This document shows, in pieces, positions 9,894 through 16,146 of a stretch of DNA of 23,096 bases (position 1 is its first letter; every line of letters starts with the position of its first letter). Below the pieces are notes generated by a model that was given only the letters and a program-made list of their open reading frames with translations, had not been told where the DNA came from and did no database searches. Position numbers and translations under genes: made by a program. The stretch spans positions 1 through 23,096 of the forward strand of contig JAVBQF010000043.1 of assembly GCA_031549195.1 (NCBI GenBank). The letters are read 5' to 3'. Source of the DNA: JAVBQF01 sp031549195. GTDB lineage: Bacteria; Bacillota_I; Bacilli_A; RF39; UBA660.

Positions 9894-9927
9894 AGAACGT
9901 TGTCTAATAAACAATGTTCTTTTTTTG
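9894..9927 (+). terminator. Terminator between surface protein and recombinase operon of island 1
   Basis: A 10-bp stem (AGAACGTTGT / ACAATGTTCT with one G-T wobble) is followed by a run of seven T. The recombinase operon begins 35 bp further on with no clear promoter in between. Confidence 0.8.
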
Positions 9928-9961
9928 TCCCAAATTAATACTTTTAATTAGGAGATTATAT

Positions 9962-10099
9962 ATGAAATTACCAAGAATAACCGAATTAGAAGTGGAATTA
10001 ATAATAAATAAAAGACTGTATGAAAAGAAAATAATTGATTATAAGATGTATCAATTAGTTAATAATTTTATTTTAAATAAAATTAATAGATATAAATAA
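9962..10099 (+). CDS. 45-aa small protein preceding serine recombinase 1 (SHOCT-like)
   Basis: The ATG at 9962 has AGGAG seven bases upstream, so the longer in-frame start at 9914 inside the terminator is rejected. The protein is basic and mostly helical. Its core, I-I-N-K-R-L-Y-E-K-K-I-I-D-Y-K-M-Y, matches the small protein before the second recombinase (I-T-I-N-R-Y-M-Y-E-S-S-I-I-D-D-K-I-Y) and resembles the SHOCT short-helix motif often found beside Firmicute serine recombinases. It ends 12 bp before the recombinase start, so the two are co-translated. A part in recombination (directionality or DNA bridging) is inferred from this conserved pairing; nothing in the sequence proves it. Confidence 0.72.
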   Translation: MKLPRITELEVELIINKRLYEKKIIDYKMYQLVNNFILNKINRYK

Positions 10100-10111
10100 A
10101 GGGGGCTCTTA

Positions 10112-11842
10112 GTGAAAATTTATAAAGTTAGAGAAGAACTTTCAAAGGGCAAAAATATTACTAATTTGCCATTAAGGGTTACTTATTATGCGAGAGTTTC
10201 AACTGACAGTATGGATCAATTAAACTCACTAGATAATCAAATAAATTATTTTGATGATTATATAAAAAGCAATCCAAACTGGGTATTTGTGAATGGCTAT
10301 GTTGATGAAGGAATAAGTGGAAGTACAGTAAAGGGACGAAAAAACTTTTTAAAAATGATAAGTGATGCCAAGGATGGATTATTTGATTTAATAATTACAA
10401 AGGAAGTATCACGTTTTTCTAGAAATCTTGCTGATAGTATAAAATACACACAAGAGCTTACATATTATAATGTTGGAGTTTTCTTTTTAACAAATGGAAT
10501 CAATACTTATGATACAAATTCTGAATTTATATTAAATATGATGGGTAGTGTAGCTCAAGAGGAAGTGAAAAGACTGTCAGAAAGAGTAAAATTTGGTCAC
10601 AAAAATGCAATAAGGAATGGTAGAGTATTAGGATCAAACAAAATAACAGGGTACATTAAAGATGATGGTAAACTTGTAATTGAAGAAAAAGAGGCTAAAT
10701 TCATAAAACTATTATTTGAAATGTATACGACAAAAGAATTTGGACTATATAAACTTGCAACAGAATTATTTAAAATGGGATATAAAAATGCTAAAGGTAA
10801 AATATATGATAAATGCACTTTAGTAAGAATGCTAAAAAATCCTAAGTATAAAGGCTATTATTGTGGTCAAACTACTAGAACGATAGACTATAAAACTAAA
10901 AAGAGGGAATACATAGATAAAAAAGACTGGATAATATACAAGGATGAAAATATTCCAGCACTAGTAAGTGAGGAACTATGGGAGAAAGCTAATAACATAT
11001 TAAAATTAAGAAGCGATAGTTTTAAAGATAAAAATAAAACAAACATTGTCAATGTATCTAAATATGCATATAGTGGTAAGCTATATTGCAGGGAGCACAA
11101 TACCACGTTTCAAAGGTCAACTGGATATAGGAGTTCTAAAAGAGCAGTGTGGGCATGTAGTTATTATATAAAGTATAGAGCAGTAGCGTGTCATTCACCT
11201 ATTATAGCTGAAATAGATTTAGATAATATTATGACTGATGTAATGAAGAATATTTTTACCGCTAAGGATAATTTAATAAAAGAAATTTTATCTTATTATG
11301 TAGAATTCTATTCTCATAACTCATATAAGGAGGATATAATAAAATTAGAAAGCAAGATAGGGCTTATTCATCAAAAAAAAGAAATCCTATTAGAATTACT
11401 CGTTGAAAAACATATAGATGGTGAAGAGTTTGAAGTAAAAAATTATAAATATAATAATGAGATTAAGGAGTGTCTTGCTGAAATAGGAAAAATTCAAGCT
11501 GAACAAGTGTTGCTAAAATCTAGTTTAGGAGACCTTAATAATATTGAGCAAGCAATTAAAGAAGAGTTTAATTTTAAGGAAAACTTAAAAAATTTTGTAG
11601 ATAGTTTTGTTGAAGAAATAATTATTTCAAAGATTAATAATGATAGAAAAGAAATTAAACTTGATATTTTTATTAATTTAACAGAAAATATCTCAAAAAT
11701 CAAAAGAGGGTCTAGTCACTTATTAAGCCTAAATGAAAAAGAAAATTTAATACTAACTAAAAAGGTCTCCACAAAAGAAGTTATAAACAAGAAAGACTTT
11801 ATCCCAAATAATTTTAAATATAATATTTATTTAAATATATAA
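10112..11842 (+). CDS. Large serine recombinase of island 1
   Basis: 576 aa, GTG start behind AAAGGGGG. The N-terminal resolvase domain (about 22-165) has the catalytic serine in Y-A-R-V-S30-T-D and the R-F-S-R-N block. The recombinase domain (about 175-295) has N-P-K-Y-K-G-Y-Y-C-G. A zinc ribbon (about 318-370) shows C-x2-H ... W-A-C ... A-C, with His replacing the usual second Cys. A coiled coil (about 405-470) follows. These are the parts of large serine integrases, which join attP and attB directly and need a separate factor for excision. It lies at the right end of island 1 and most likely integrated it at the PBP lysine codon. It is a clear homologue of the recombinase at 16829, with the same length of lead-in before the serine domain. 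The C-terminal 100 residues are less typical. Confidence 0.93.
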   Translation: MKIYKVREELSKGKNITNLPLRVTYYARVSTDSMDQLNSLDNQINYFDDYIKSNPNWVFVNGYVDEGISGSTVKGRKNFLKMISDAKDGLFDLIITKEVSRFSRNLADSIKYTQELTYYNVGVFFLTNGINTYDTNSEFILNMMGSVAQEEVKRLSERVKFGHKNAIRNGRVLGSNKITGYIKDDGKLVIEEKEAKFIKLLFEMYTTKEFGLYKLATELFKMGYKNAKGKIYDKCTLVRMLKNPKYKGYYCGQTTRTIDYKTKKREYIDKKDWIIYKDENIPALVSEELWEKANNILKLRSDSFKDKNKTNIVNVSKYAYSGKLYCREHNTTFQRSTGYRSSKRAVWACSYYIKYRAVACHSPIIAEIDLDNIMTDVMKNIFTAKDNLIKEILSYYVEFYSHNSYKEDIIKLESKIGLIHQKKEILLELLVEKHIDGEEFEVKNYKYNNEIKECLAEIGKIQAEQVLLKSSLGDLNNIEQAIKEEFNFKENLKNFVDSFVEEIIISKINNDRKEIKLDIFINLTENISKIKRGSSHLLSLNEKENLILTKKVSTKEVINKKDFIPNNFKYNIYLNI

Positions 11843-11870
11843 TAATCTCTAAATTTCCTAATAGCAAAGT

Positions 11871-11909
11871 TTGTCAATTTTTGACAATGAATATGCTTTA
11901 TGATATAAC
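11871..11909 (+). promoter_or_regulatory. Strong promoter with operator-like inverted repeat before the 96-aa membrane protein
   Basis: TTGACA (11881-11886), a 17-bp spacer and TATAAC (11904-11909) form a near-consensus promoter. A perfect inverted repeat, TTGTCAA-ttt-TTGACAA (11871-11887), covers the -35 box, a classic place for a repressor. No repressor gene is recognisable in island 1, so the regulator would be host-encoded or in the other segment. Confidence 0.68.
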
Positions 11910-11930
11910 ATGTATAAAGGAGGAAGAGAT

Positions 11931-12221
11931 ATGTTTCACAATTTATTTGACACAGTGAATTTTGCATCTGTTTTAGGACAATTTTGTGCAGTAACATTAA
12001 TTATTTTACCTACATTTATTGCTTCTGTTAGAAAAACTGAAAATCTTACAATGGTTGCATTGCTTAATGGACTTTCTTATGCACTTATTGATATTAGTGC
12101 ATTTATATCAAAGGAGTCTAGCAATGATACAATTTCAACAGTAGTATTTGTATGTGCTTGGATTCTATGGGCTGTGACATTGATCTTAGCAATAGCTTTA
12201 AAAAAGAAAAATAGCAAATAA
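11931..12221 (+). CDS. 96-aa integral membrane protein at the right end of island 1
   Basis: The ATG at 11931 is chosen because it follows a near-perfect AAAGGAGG; the upstream in-frame codon at 11910 overlaps the promoter. Three hydrophobic segments are visible (about 12-32, 40-60 and 68-90) and the C-terminus is lysine-rich (K-K-K-N-S-K), suggesting that end faces the cytoplasm. I do not recognise a family. It is the only gene between the recombinase and the island's right arm, and it has its own promoter with an inverted repeat and its own terminator, so it is expressed independently of the recombinase. It is not a DNA-binding type protein, so it is unlikely to be an excision factor itself. 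Confidence 0.7.
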   Translation: MFHNLFDTVNFASVLGQFCAVTLIILPTFIASVRKTENLTMVALLNGLSYALIDISAFISKESSNDTISTVVFVCAWILWAVTLILAIALKKKNSK

Positions 12222-12260
12222 TTCAAAAGGATTTATTTGTGTAATTTAAAAATTCAACTT

Positions 12261-12284
12261 AAGAACCATTAAAATGGTTCTTTT
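12261..12284 (+). terminator. Terminator closing island 1
   Basis: A perfect stem AAGAACCATT / AATGGTTCTT around a two-base loop (or 9 bp around taaa) ends in TTTT. It stops transcription of the membrane protein gene about 50 bp before the PBP sequence resumes. The remaining bases to 12305 carry nothing else I can name. Confidence 0.75.
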
Positions 12285-12305
12285 AATAACTTTGAGTATT
12301 TGGAT

Positions 12306-12355
12306 AATAACACCAAACTTTAGTGACAACGTTCAAAATAATAACAACAGCAGCA
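12306..12355. other. attR-like right junction of island 1
   Basis: The island arm ACCAAACTTTA (12312-12322) is the inverted partner of 2071-2081. Ten bases later the shared core TTCAA (12332-12336) begins and host PBP codons resume as Phe-Lys-Ile-Ile-Thr-Thr-Ala-Ala-Ala. Outward of the arm a further AAT matches. Taken with the left end, 14 of 17 distal positions agree as an inverted repeat. Confidence 0.72.
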
Positions 12356-12712
12356 GCAGTAGAAGAAAAAGCAGTAGACTTAGAAAAAGATACTTTCTAT
12401 GACGGAGGATCAGTGCATATTGGAGGAGCTAGAATTGGCTGTTGGAAAGCCGGTGGACATGGGCAACAGACATTTTTGCAAGTGTTAGAAAACTCTTGTA
12501 ATCCAGGTTTTGTAAAAATGGGACAGTTGCTTGGCAAAGAAAAGCTATTTAAATACATTGACACATTTGGATTCGGAGAAAAAACAGGAATTGATTTAAA
12601 TGGTGAAGGTACGGGAATACTATTTAAGCCAGAAAAAATAGGTGAATTAGAACTAGTAACAACAGCGTTTGGTCAAGGAGTATCTGTTACTCCTATACAT
12701 ATAGTTGTCTAA
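12323..12712 (+). pseudogene. spoVD: Middle fragment of the split SpoVD-like PBP (SxN region)
   Basis: From T-F-K at 12329-12337 the frame continues the transpeptidase domain that stops at 2059. It has G-A-R-I-G-C-W-K, G-H-G-Q-Q-T-F, the SxN motif in N-S-C-N-P-G-F, F-G-F-G-x-K-T-G-I-D-L and A-F-G-Q-G-V-S-V-T-P-I-H, which together are typical of SpoVD. After T-P-I-H (12689-12700) the family sequence ends and a stop follows four codons later. The C-terminal part with the KTG motif is absent here. The GTG at 12323 lies in island sequence and has no ribosome site, so this piece is probably not translated on its own. No frameshift or internal stop has built up, which fits recent insertion or continued selection on a rejoined gene. 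Confidence 0.85.
12698..12709. other. Second PBP break point, candidate left junction of island 2
   Basis: PBP homology ends in or just after the His codon of T-P-I-H (12698-12700), a position usually Gln or His followed by hydrophobic residues and T-A. The bases just behind it, ATAGT at 12701-12705, equal the ATAGT just behind the core of the island 1 left junction (2060-2064), hinting at a similar half-site. The matching right end is not in the window, so the crossover base is not fixed. Confidence 0.5.
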
Positions 12713-12736
12713 TAAATGATACTTTTATAATTAGTA

Positions 12737-12766
12737 TTGTAGTAATATTGAAATAAATAGTATAAT
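12737..12766 (+). promoter_or_regulatory. Promoter for the signal peptidase gene
   Basis: TTGTAG (12737-12742) and a perfect TATAAT (12761-12766) are 18 bp apart and precede the ATG at 12790. It sits within 60 bp of the second PBP break, so the island-side gene does not depend on host transcription. Confidence 0.6.
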
Positions 12767-12789
12767 TGATATAAAGATAGGTGTTATAT

Positions 12790-13317
12790 ATGGACTTTAG
12801 AGATATAAAAGAATTTTTATTAGATAGTGCTACATACATAATAACTGTTGTTGTAGTAATTTTATTAGTTATATATGTAGTTTCACTTCAACAAATTGTC
12901 GGGTCATCAATGAGCCCAACTTTGAAAAATGGAGATATTGTTCTCCTAAATAAAATAAGCTACAGGTTCTTTAAGATAAAAAGATTTGATGTTGTAGTAG
13001 TTAATTATTCTGATGAAAAATACTTGGTAAAAAGAATAATTGGGCTGCCAGGAGAATATATAGAATATAAAGACAATGTTTTATATGTTAATGAAGAAGC
13101 TGTTGATGAAAAATATTTAAATAATATTAATACAAATAACTTTTCACTTGAAGAGTTAGGTTATGATAAAATACCAGATGATATGTATTTAGTACTGGGA
13201 GATAATAGAGAAGACTCATTAGATAGTAGAGATATTGGCCTAGTGAAGAAAAAAGAAATAATAGGGAAAACATTCATTAGGATATGGCCGATAACCAATT
13301 TCAAATTAATAAAGTAA
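12790..13317 (+). CDS. lepB: Type I signal peptidase (Ser/Lys, SipS/LepB class)
   Basis: 175 aa from the ATG at 12790, with AGGTG six bases before it; the GTG at 12781 overlaps that ribosome site and is rejected. One membrane helix (about 14-34) is followed by the catalytic domain outside the membrane. It has G-S-S40-M-S-P-T-L with the nucleophile Ser40, Y-L-V-K81-R-I-I-G-L-P-G with the general base Lys81, and L-G-D-N-R-E-D-S-L-D-S-R-D-I-G. These are the boxes of bacterial Ser/Lys signal peptidase I; the SipW/ER type would have His in place of the Lys. It cleaves signal peptides of secreted precursors, plausibly those of the two exported proteins that follow. It may not serve the SipW-type precursors of island 1, which normally need a SipW-like enzyme. 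It has its own promoter and terminator. Confidence 0.93.
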   Translation: MDFRDIKEFLLDSATYIITVVVVILLVIYVVSLQQIVGSSMSPTLKNGDIVLLNKISYRFFKIKRFDVVVVNYSDEKYLVKRIIGLPGEYIEYKDNVLYVNEEAVDEKYLNNINTNNFSLEELGYDKIPDDMYLVLGDNREDSLDSRDIGLVKKKEIIGKTFIRIWPITNFKLIK

Positions 13318-13343
13318 AATATGTCTAATTGACATGTTTTTTT
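13317..13343 (+). terminator. Terminator after the signal peptidase gene
   Basis: The stem AAATATGTC / GACATGTTT (one wobble pair, loop taatt) runs into seven T. The 139 bp from here to the next start contain this hairpin and the promoter at 13355-13404. Confidence 0.7.
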
Positions 13344-13354
13344 ACGCTTTTATA

Positions 13355-13404
13355 TGACAAAATATGTCAATTTTATTGAAATGGGTGGTAGTGTTTGATA
13401 TAGT
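13355..13404 (+). promoter_or_regulatory. Promoter of the exported-protein genes, with inverted repeat
   Basis: TTGAAA (13376-13381), a 17-bp spacer and TATAGT (13399-13404) form a good promoter. Directly upstream is TGACA-aaata-TGTCA (13355-13369). The bases GTCAATTTT before the -35 and GATATA at the -10 are shared, at nearly the same spacing, with the promoter at 11871-11909 in island 1. Confidence 0.6.
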
Positions 13405-13455
13405 TTAATTATGAATGGTAATTATAATAATGAAATAGAAGTTAGGAGAATAGGC

Positions 13456-14313
13456 ATGAAGAAGAAATTTGGGATAATAGCAATATTATTATTTGTATTG
13501 ATGGGATTAGCTGTTTATACATTTGCAAGTCCTAAAAATAAGGCAGACAGTGAAATGAGTGAGACTGAAATAAAGACTTTGAATGAGGCAATTGCAGCAG
13601 TAGTATTTGCTGAAAGTTCACAATTACAGGTGGATATTGATAAGGCACAAGTTAAAATAAATATATTACCAGTTGGAGAAGATAGAAGTTCTCTTCAAGA
13701 AAGATTAAATAAAGTGGTTATAAAAGAAGTAGAAGAAGATAAGGAAGATGAAACTCCAATTGTTACAGATGAGGATGACGATAAAGAGCAAGAGGGTAAT
13801 AAAGAAACTGAAACTGAAACCGAAAAGAAAGACACCAAAAATAATAATGGAACAAATACTACACCAGTAGTTACAAAATATACAGTTACATTTAATAGTA
13901 ATGGAGGAAGTAATGTTTCAAATCTAATAGTTACAAAAGGAAATAAGGTAACTAAACCTAGTGATCCAACAAAGAATGGTTATAAGTTTAATGGATGGTA
14001 TTATAATGATTTAGCTTATGACTTTGATAAAGCTATTACAGCAAACGTAACATTATTAGCTAAATGGGAATGGATAAAAATATATACCGTTAAGATGACT
14101 GATGTAGATTTATATTCACCAGAGAAAAAAGTAAAAGTATATTGTGATGGACTGGATATTACTAGCCAGGTAGGTTCTATTGATGATGTATCAAGTTTTT
14201 ATTACCAATCTTCGGAAAATGTGATACTTGCCAATAAAGGAGAACTAACTAAAACAAGTTATACTATTAAGTTGAGTAGTGGAGAAACAGTAACTGCTAC
14301 ATTAAGTAACTAA
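13456..14313 (+). CDS. Exported protein with coiled/acidic stalk and one InlB B-repeat
   Basis: 285 aa. The ATG at 13456 follows AGGAG; the earlier ATG at 13411 lies at the expected transcription start and has no ribosome site. Signal peptide 1-24 (M-K-K-K, hydrophobic core, T-F-A-S). A helical region (about 30-90) and a low-complexity acidic/Lys linker (about 93-132) lead to one InlB B-type repeat (about 138-200, T-V-T-F-N-S-N-G-G ... G-Y-K-F-N-G-W-Y ... L-L-A-K-W). A short beta region closes the protein. B-repeats occur in surface and secreted adhesion proteins. There is no sorting signal or second membrane helix. It is followed after 19 bp by the next exported protein, so the two form an operon. 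Confidence 0.8.
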   Translation: MKKKFGIIAILLFVLMGLAVYTFASPKNKADSEMSETEIKTLNEAIAAVVFAESSQLQVDIDKAQVKINILPVGEDRSSLQERLNKVVIKEVEEDKEDETPIVTDEDDDKEQEGNKETETETEKKDTKNNNGTNTTPVVTKYTVTFNSNGGSNVSNLIVTKGNKVTKPSDPTKNGYKFNGWYYNDLAYDFDKAITANVTLLAKWEWIKIYTVKMTDVDLYSPEKKVKVYCDGLDITSQVGSIDDVSSFYYQSSENVILANKGELTKTSYTIKLSSGETVTATLSN

Positions 14314-14332
14314 AAAGGAGTTGAAAGGGATT

Positions 14333-16093
14333 ATGAATAAAAAAATTAATTTAGTAATATTTGCATTCATATTCATATTTGTTGGCATAGTAAGTGTTGA
14401 TGCAAAACCATTGCCTAATAGTGATGTTAAAGTTGGTTCATATGTAATAGGAACTCATCTTTTCGAACGAAGTGAACCAAATGATAAAGGTTATAAAGGG
14501 TATATTACTACTGACCTTATTATGTTGGGAGCTAATACAATTAAAACAACAGATAATACTATTGAAGAGACATTATCAAAAATGGTCATCTATTATAAGA
14601 AAAATGCAACCACTTGGGTAAATGCACTTACACTTGAAACAGTATCTGTAGATGAAATCCTTGATATTTCTCATATTAATTTAGAAGAATATAAAGTGAA
14701 GCCTGAAATAGAAGTGCATATGGAAACGGAAGTTCCGACAAATACACAAGTAGAATTTAGTGTAGAGACAATTGCAAAAGATTTCGCAGGGGTTAACGTA
14801 GTTGGAACAGGAACATTTAGTGATATGGCAGCTATAGAAAAAATTGAATATTATGAAGTTAAGAATAGTACCTGGTATGAACTAACTAGTGACTTTGGAC
14901 CAGCAGATGGATTTCCACTTGCTGATGCAACTAGTAATTTTAGAGTAACTTTTAAAAAAGCAGGAACATACACATATACAGTTGAAATCAAAGATGCTAA
15001 GACGCTAGCAGTATTATCAACAGTAGCAAAAGAAATAACCGTAAAAGAAGCGCCTAAAACTACTGTTAGTGAGTCAACCTTTATAAAAGGTATGGCAACA
15101 GAGTTTGATGTAGCAACAATAGCAAATGACTATGAAGATATAGATGTAATAGGGACTTCAACATTTAGTGATGATAGTGCTATTTCTAAAATAGAGTATT
15201 ATGAAGTTAAAAATAGTATTTGGTATGATTTGAAAGGTAATTTTGGTGGAGCAAATGGGTTCCCACTTAAAGATGACTCAAGTAAATTTAGAGTGACTTT
15301 TGATAAAGTTGGTACTTATACCTTAACTATAAAAATTGTTGATGCAAATACAAAACAAGTATTGTCAACTCACATAGAAACAATAATAGTTAAAGAAGGA
15401 CCTAAAACAACAATAAACACTACTGAATTTGTAAAAGGTGTAACTAAAGAGTTTACAATTGGTACTATTGCAAATGATTATGAGGACTTATTAGTAATAG
15501 GAAGTTCAGCGTTTAGTGATGACACTGCAATAGAAAAATTAGAGTATCTAGAGACAAAAGATAATAAATGGTATGAATTAAACGGTGACTTTGGACCAGA
15601 AGAAGGGTTTCCACTTGCTGATGCAATTAGTAAATTCAGAGTTGATTTTAATAAGGTAGGTAAATATACTTTAAATGTTAAAATATTAGATGCGAAAACT
15701 AAGAAAGTATTATCTACTCATACAGAGATAATAACTGTTAAAGAAGGGCCTGTTACGACTGTAAGTAAAAATACTTTTGAAAAGGATGTTGAGGCTGAAT
15801 TTGATGTCGCAACAATAGCTAAAGATTATGCTGGAGTAAATGTAATTGGCACATCAGAATTTAGTGACAATACCGTGATTGGAAAAATTGAATATTTAGA
15901 AACAAAAGACAATAAATGGCATGATTTAAAAGGAAGTTTTGGTGGGACAAACGGTTTCCCACTTAAAGATGCTTCAAGTAAATTTAGAGTTACTTTCAAC
16001 AAGGAAGGAACATATACTTTAACGGTTAAAATGATAACAGCAGATACAAAAGAAGTGCTATCAGAGCATGTTGAAACAATAACTGTTGAATAA
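14333..16093 (+). CDS. Secreted protein with four tandem Ig-like repeats
   Basis: 586 aa. The ATG at 14333 is preceded by GAAAGGGA, with a second AAAGGAG a little further up. Signal peptide 1-24 ends V-D-A before K-P. A unique N-terminal region (about 25-128, with V-K-V-G-S-Y-V-I-G-T) is followed by four repeats of about 115 residues (about 130-240, 241-355, 356-471, 472-586). Each contains E-F-x-V-x-T-I-A-x-D, F-S-D, K-I-E-Y-x-E, F-P-L-x-D, F-R-V-T-F and G-T-Y-T, then ends in a T-V-K-E-like strand. These look like beta-sandwich stalk domains; the binding target is unknown. No wall anchor is visible. It shares the promoter at 13376 with the B-repeat protein. Confidence 0.8.
   Translation: MNKKINLVIFAFIFIFVGIVSVDAKPLPNSDVKVGSYVIGTHLFERSEPNDKGYKGYITTDLIMLGANTIKTTDNTIEETLSKMVIYYKKNATTWVNALTLETVSVDEILDISHINLEEYKVKPEIEVHMETEVPTNTQVEFSVETIAKDFAGVNVVGTGTFSDMAAIEKIEYYEVKNSTWYELTSDFGPADGFPLADATSNFRVTFKKAGTYTYTVEIKDAKTLAVLSTVAKEITVKEAPKTTVSESTFIKGMATEFDVATIANDYEDIDVIGTSTFSDDSAISKIEYYEVKNSIWYDLKGNFGGANGFPLKDDSSKFRVTFDKVGTYTLTIKIVDANTKQVLSTHIETIIVKEGPKTTINTTEFVKGVTKEFTIGTIANDYEDLLVIGSSAFSDDTAIEKLEYLETKDNKWYELNGDFGPEEGFPLADAISKFRVDFNKVGKYTLNVKILDAKTKKVLSTHTEIITVKEGPVTTVSKNTFEKDVEAEFDVATIAKDYAGVNVIGTSEFSDNTVIGKIEYLETKDNKWHDLKGSFGGTNGFPLKDASSKFRVTFNKEGTYTLTVKMITADTKEVLSEHVETITVE
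14719..16093 (+). repeat. Four tandem coding repeats, about 345 bp each
   Basis: The repeats start near 14719, 15055, 15400 and 15748. Repeats 2 and 4 are alike in G-N/S-F-G-G-x-N-G-F-P-L-K-D, and repeats 1 and 3 in F-G-P-x-x-G-F-P-L-A-D-A. This pattern suggests that a two-repeat block was duplicated rather than single units. Confidence 0.7.
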
Positions 16094-16100
16094 GTTTTAG

Positions 16101-16123
16101 GACCTAACTATGTTAGGTCTTTA
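16101..16123 (+). terminator. Hairpin terminator after the four-repeat protein
   Basis: A perfect 8-bp stem GACCTAAC / GTTAGGTC with a three-base loop is followed by only three T, so termination may be partial and allow read-through into the PH-domain gene 24 bases later. Confidence 0.6.
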
Positions 16124-16146
16124 GTTAATATAATGAGGTGATAAGA

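Larger units (their letters stand above)
2058..12335. mobile_element. Island 1: 10.3 kb serine-recombinase element inserted in the PBP gene
   Basis: The element separates two collinear in-frame pieces of one PBP gene and ends in imperfect inverted arms typical of a serine-integrase attP. It carries two large SipW-type surface proteins, a 45-aa small protein, a large serine recombinase (10112-11842) and a small membrane protein. All genes are on the plus strand, the same direction as the PBP. I see no phage structural, replication, conjugation or transposase gene, so it would be a passive integrating cassette or the remnant of a larger element. Joining 2057 to 12336 restores G-S-T-F-K-I-I-T-T-A-A-A in frame. 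Confidence 0.78.

Noticed and set aside
2058..12335. Group I/II intron or intein as cause of the split
   Set aside because: No reverse transcriptase, maturase, homing endonuclease or splice-motif residues were seen; the serine recombinase and att-like arms explain it better.
1178..12712. PBP interruption as a sequencing or assembly frameshift
   Set aside because: The two pieces are 10.3 kb apart, join in frame at a shared core, and the gap has inverted arms and its own integrase.
12323..12712. The middle PBP piece as a stand-alone small gene starting at GTG 12323
   Set aside because: The GTG lies in the island arm, there is no ribosome site, and the product would be a bare internal slice of a transpeptidase domain.
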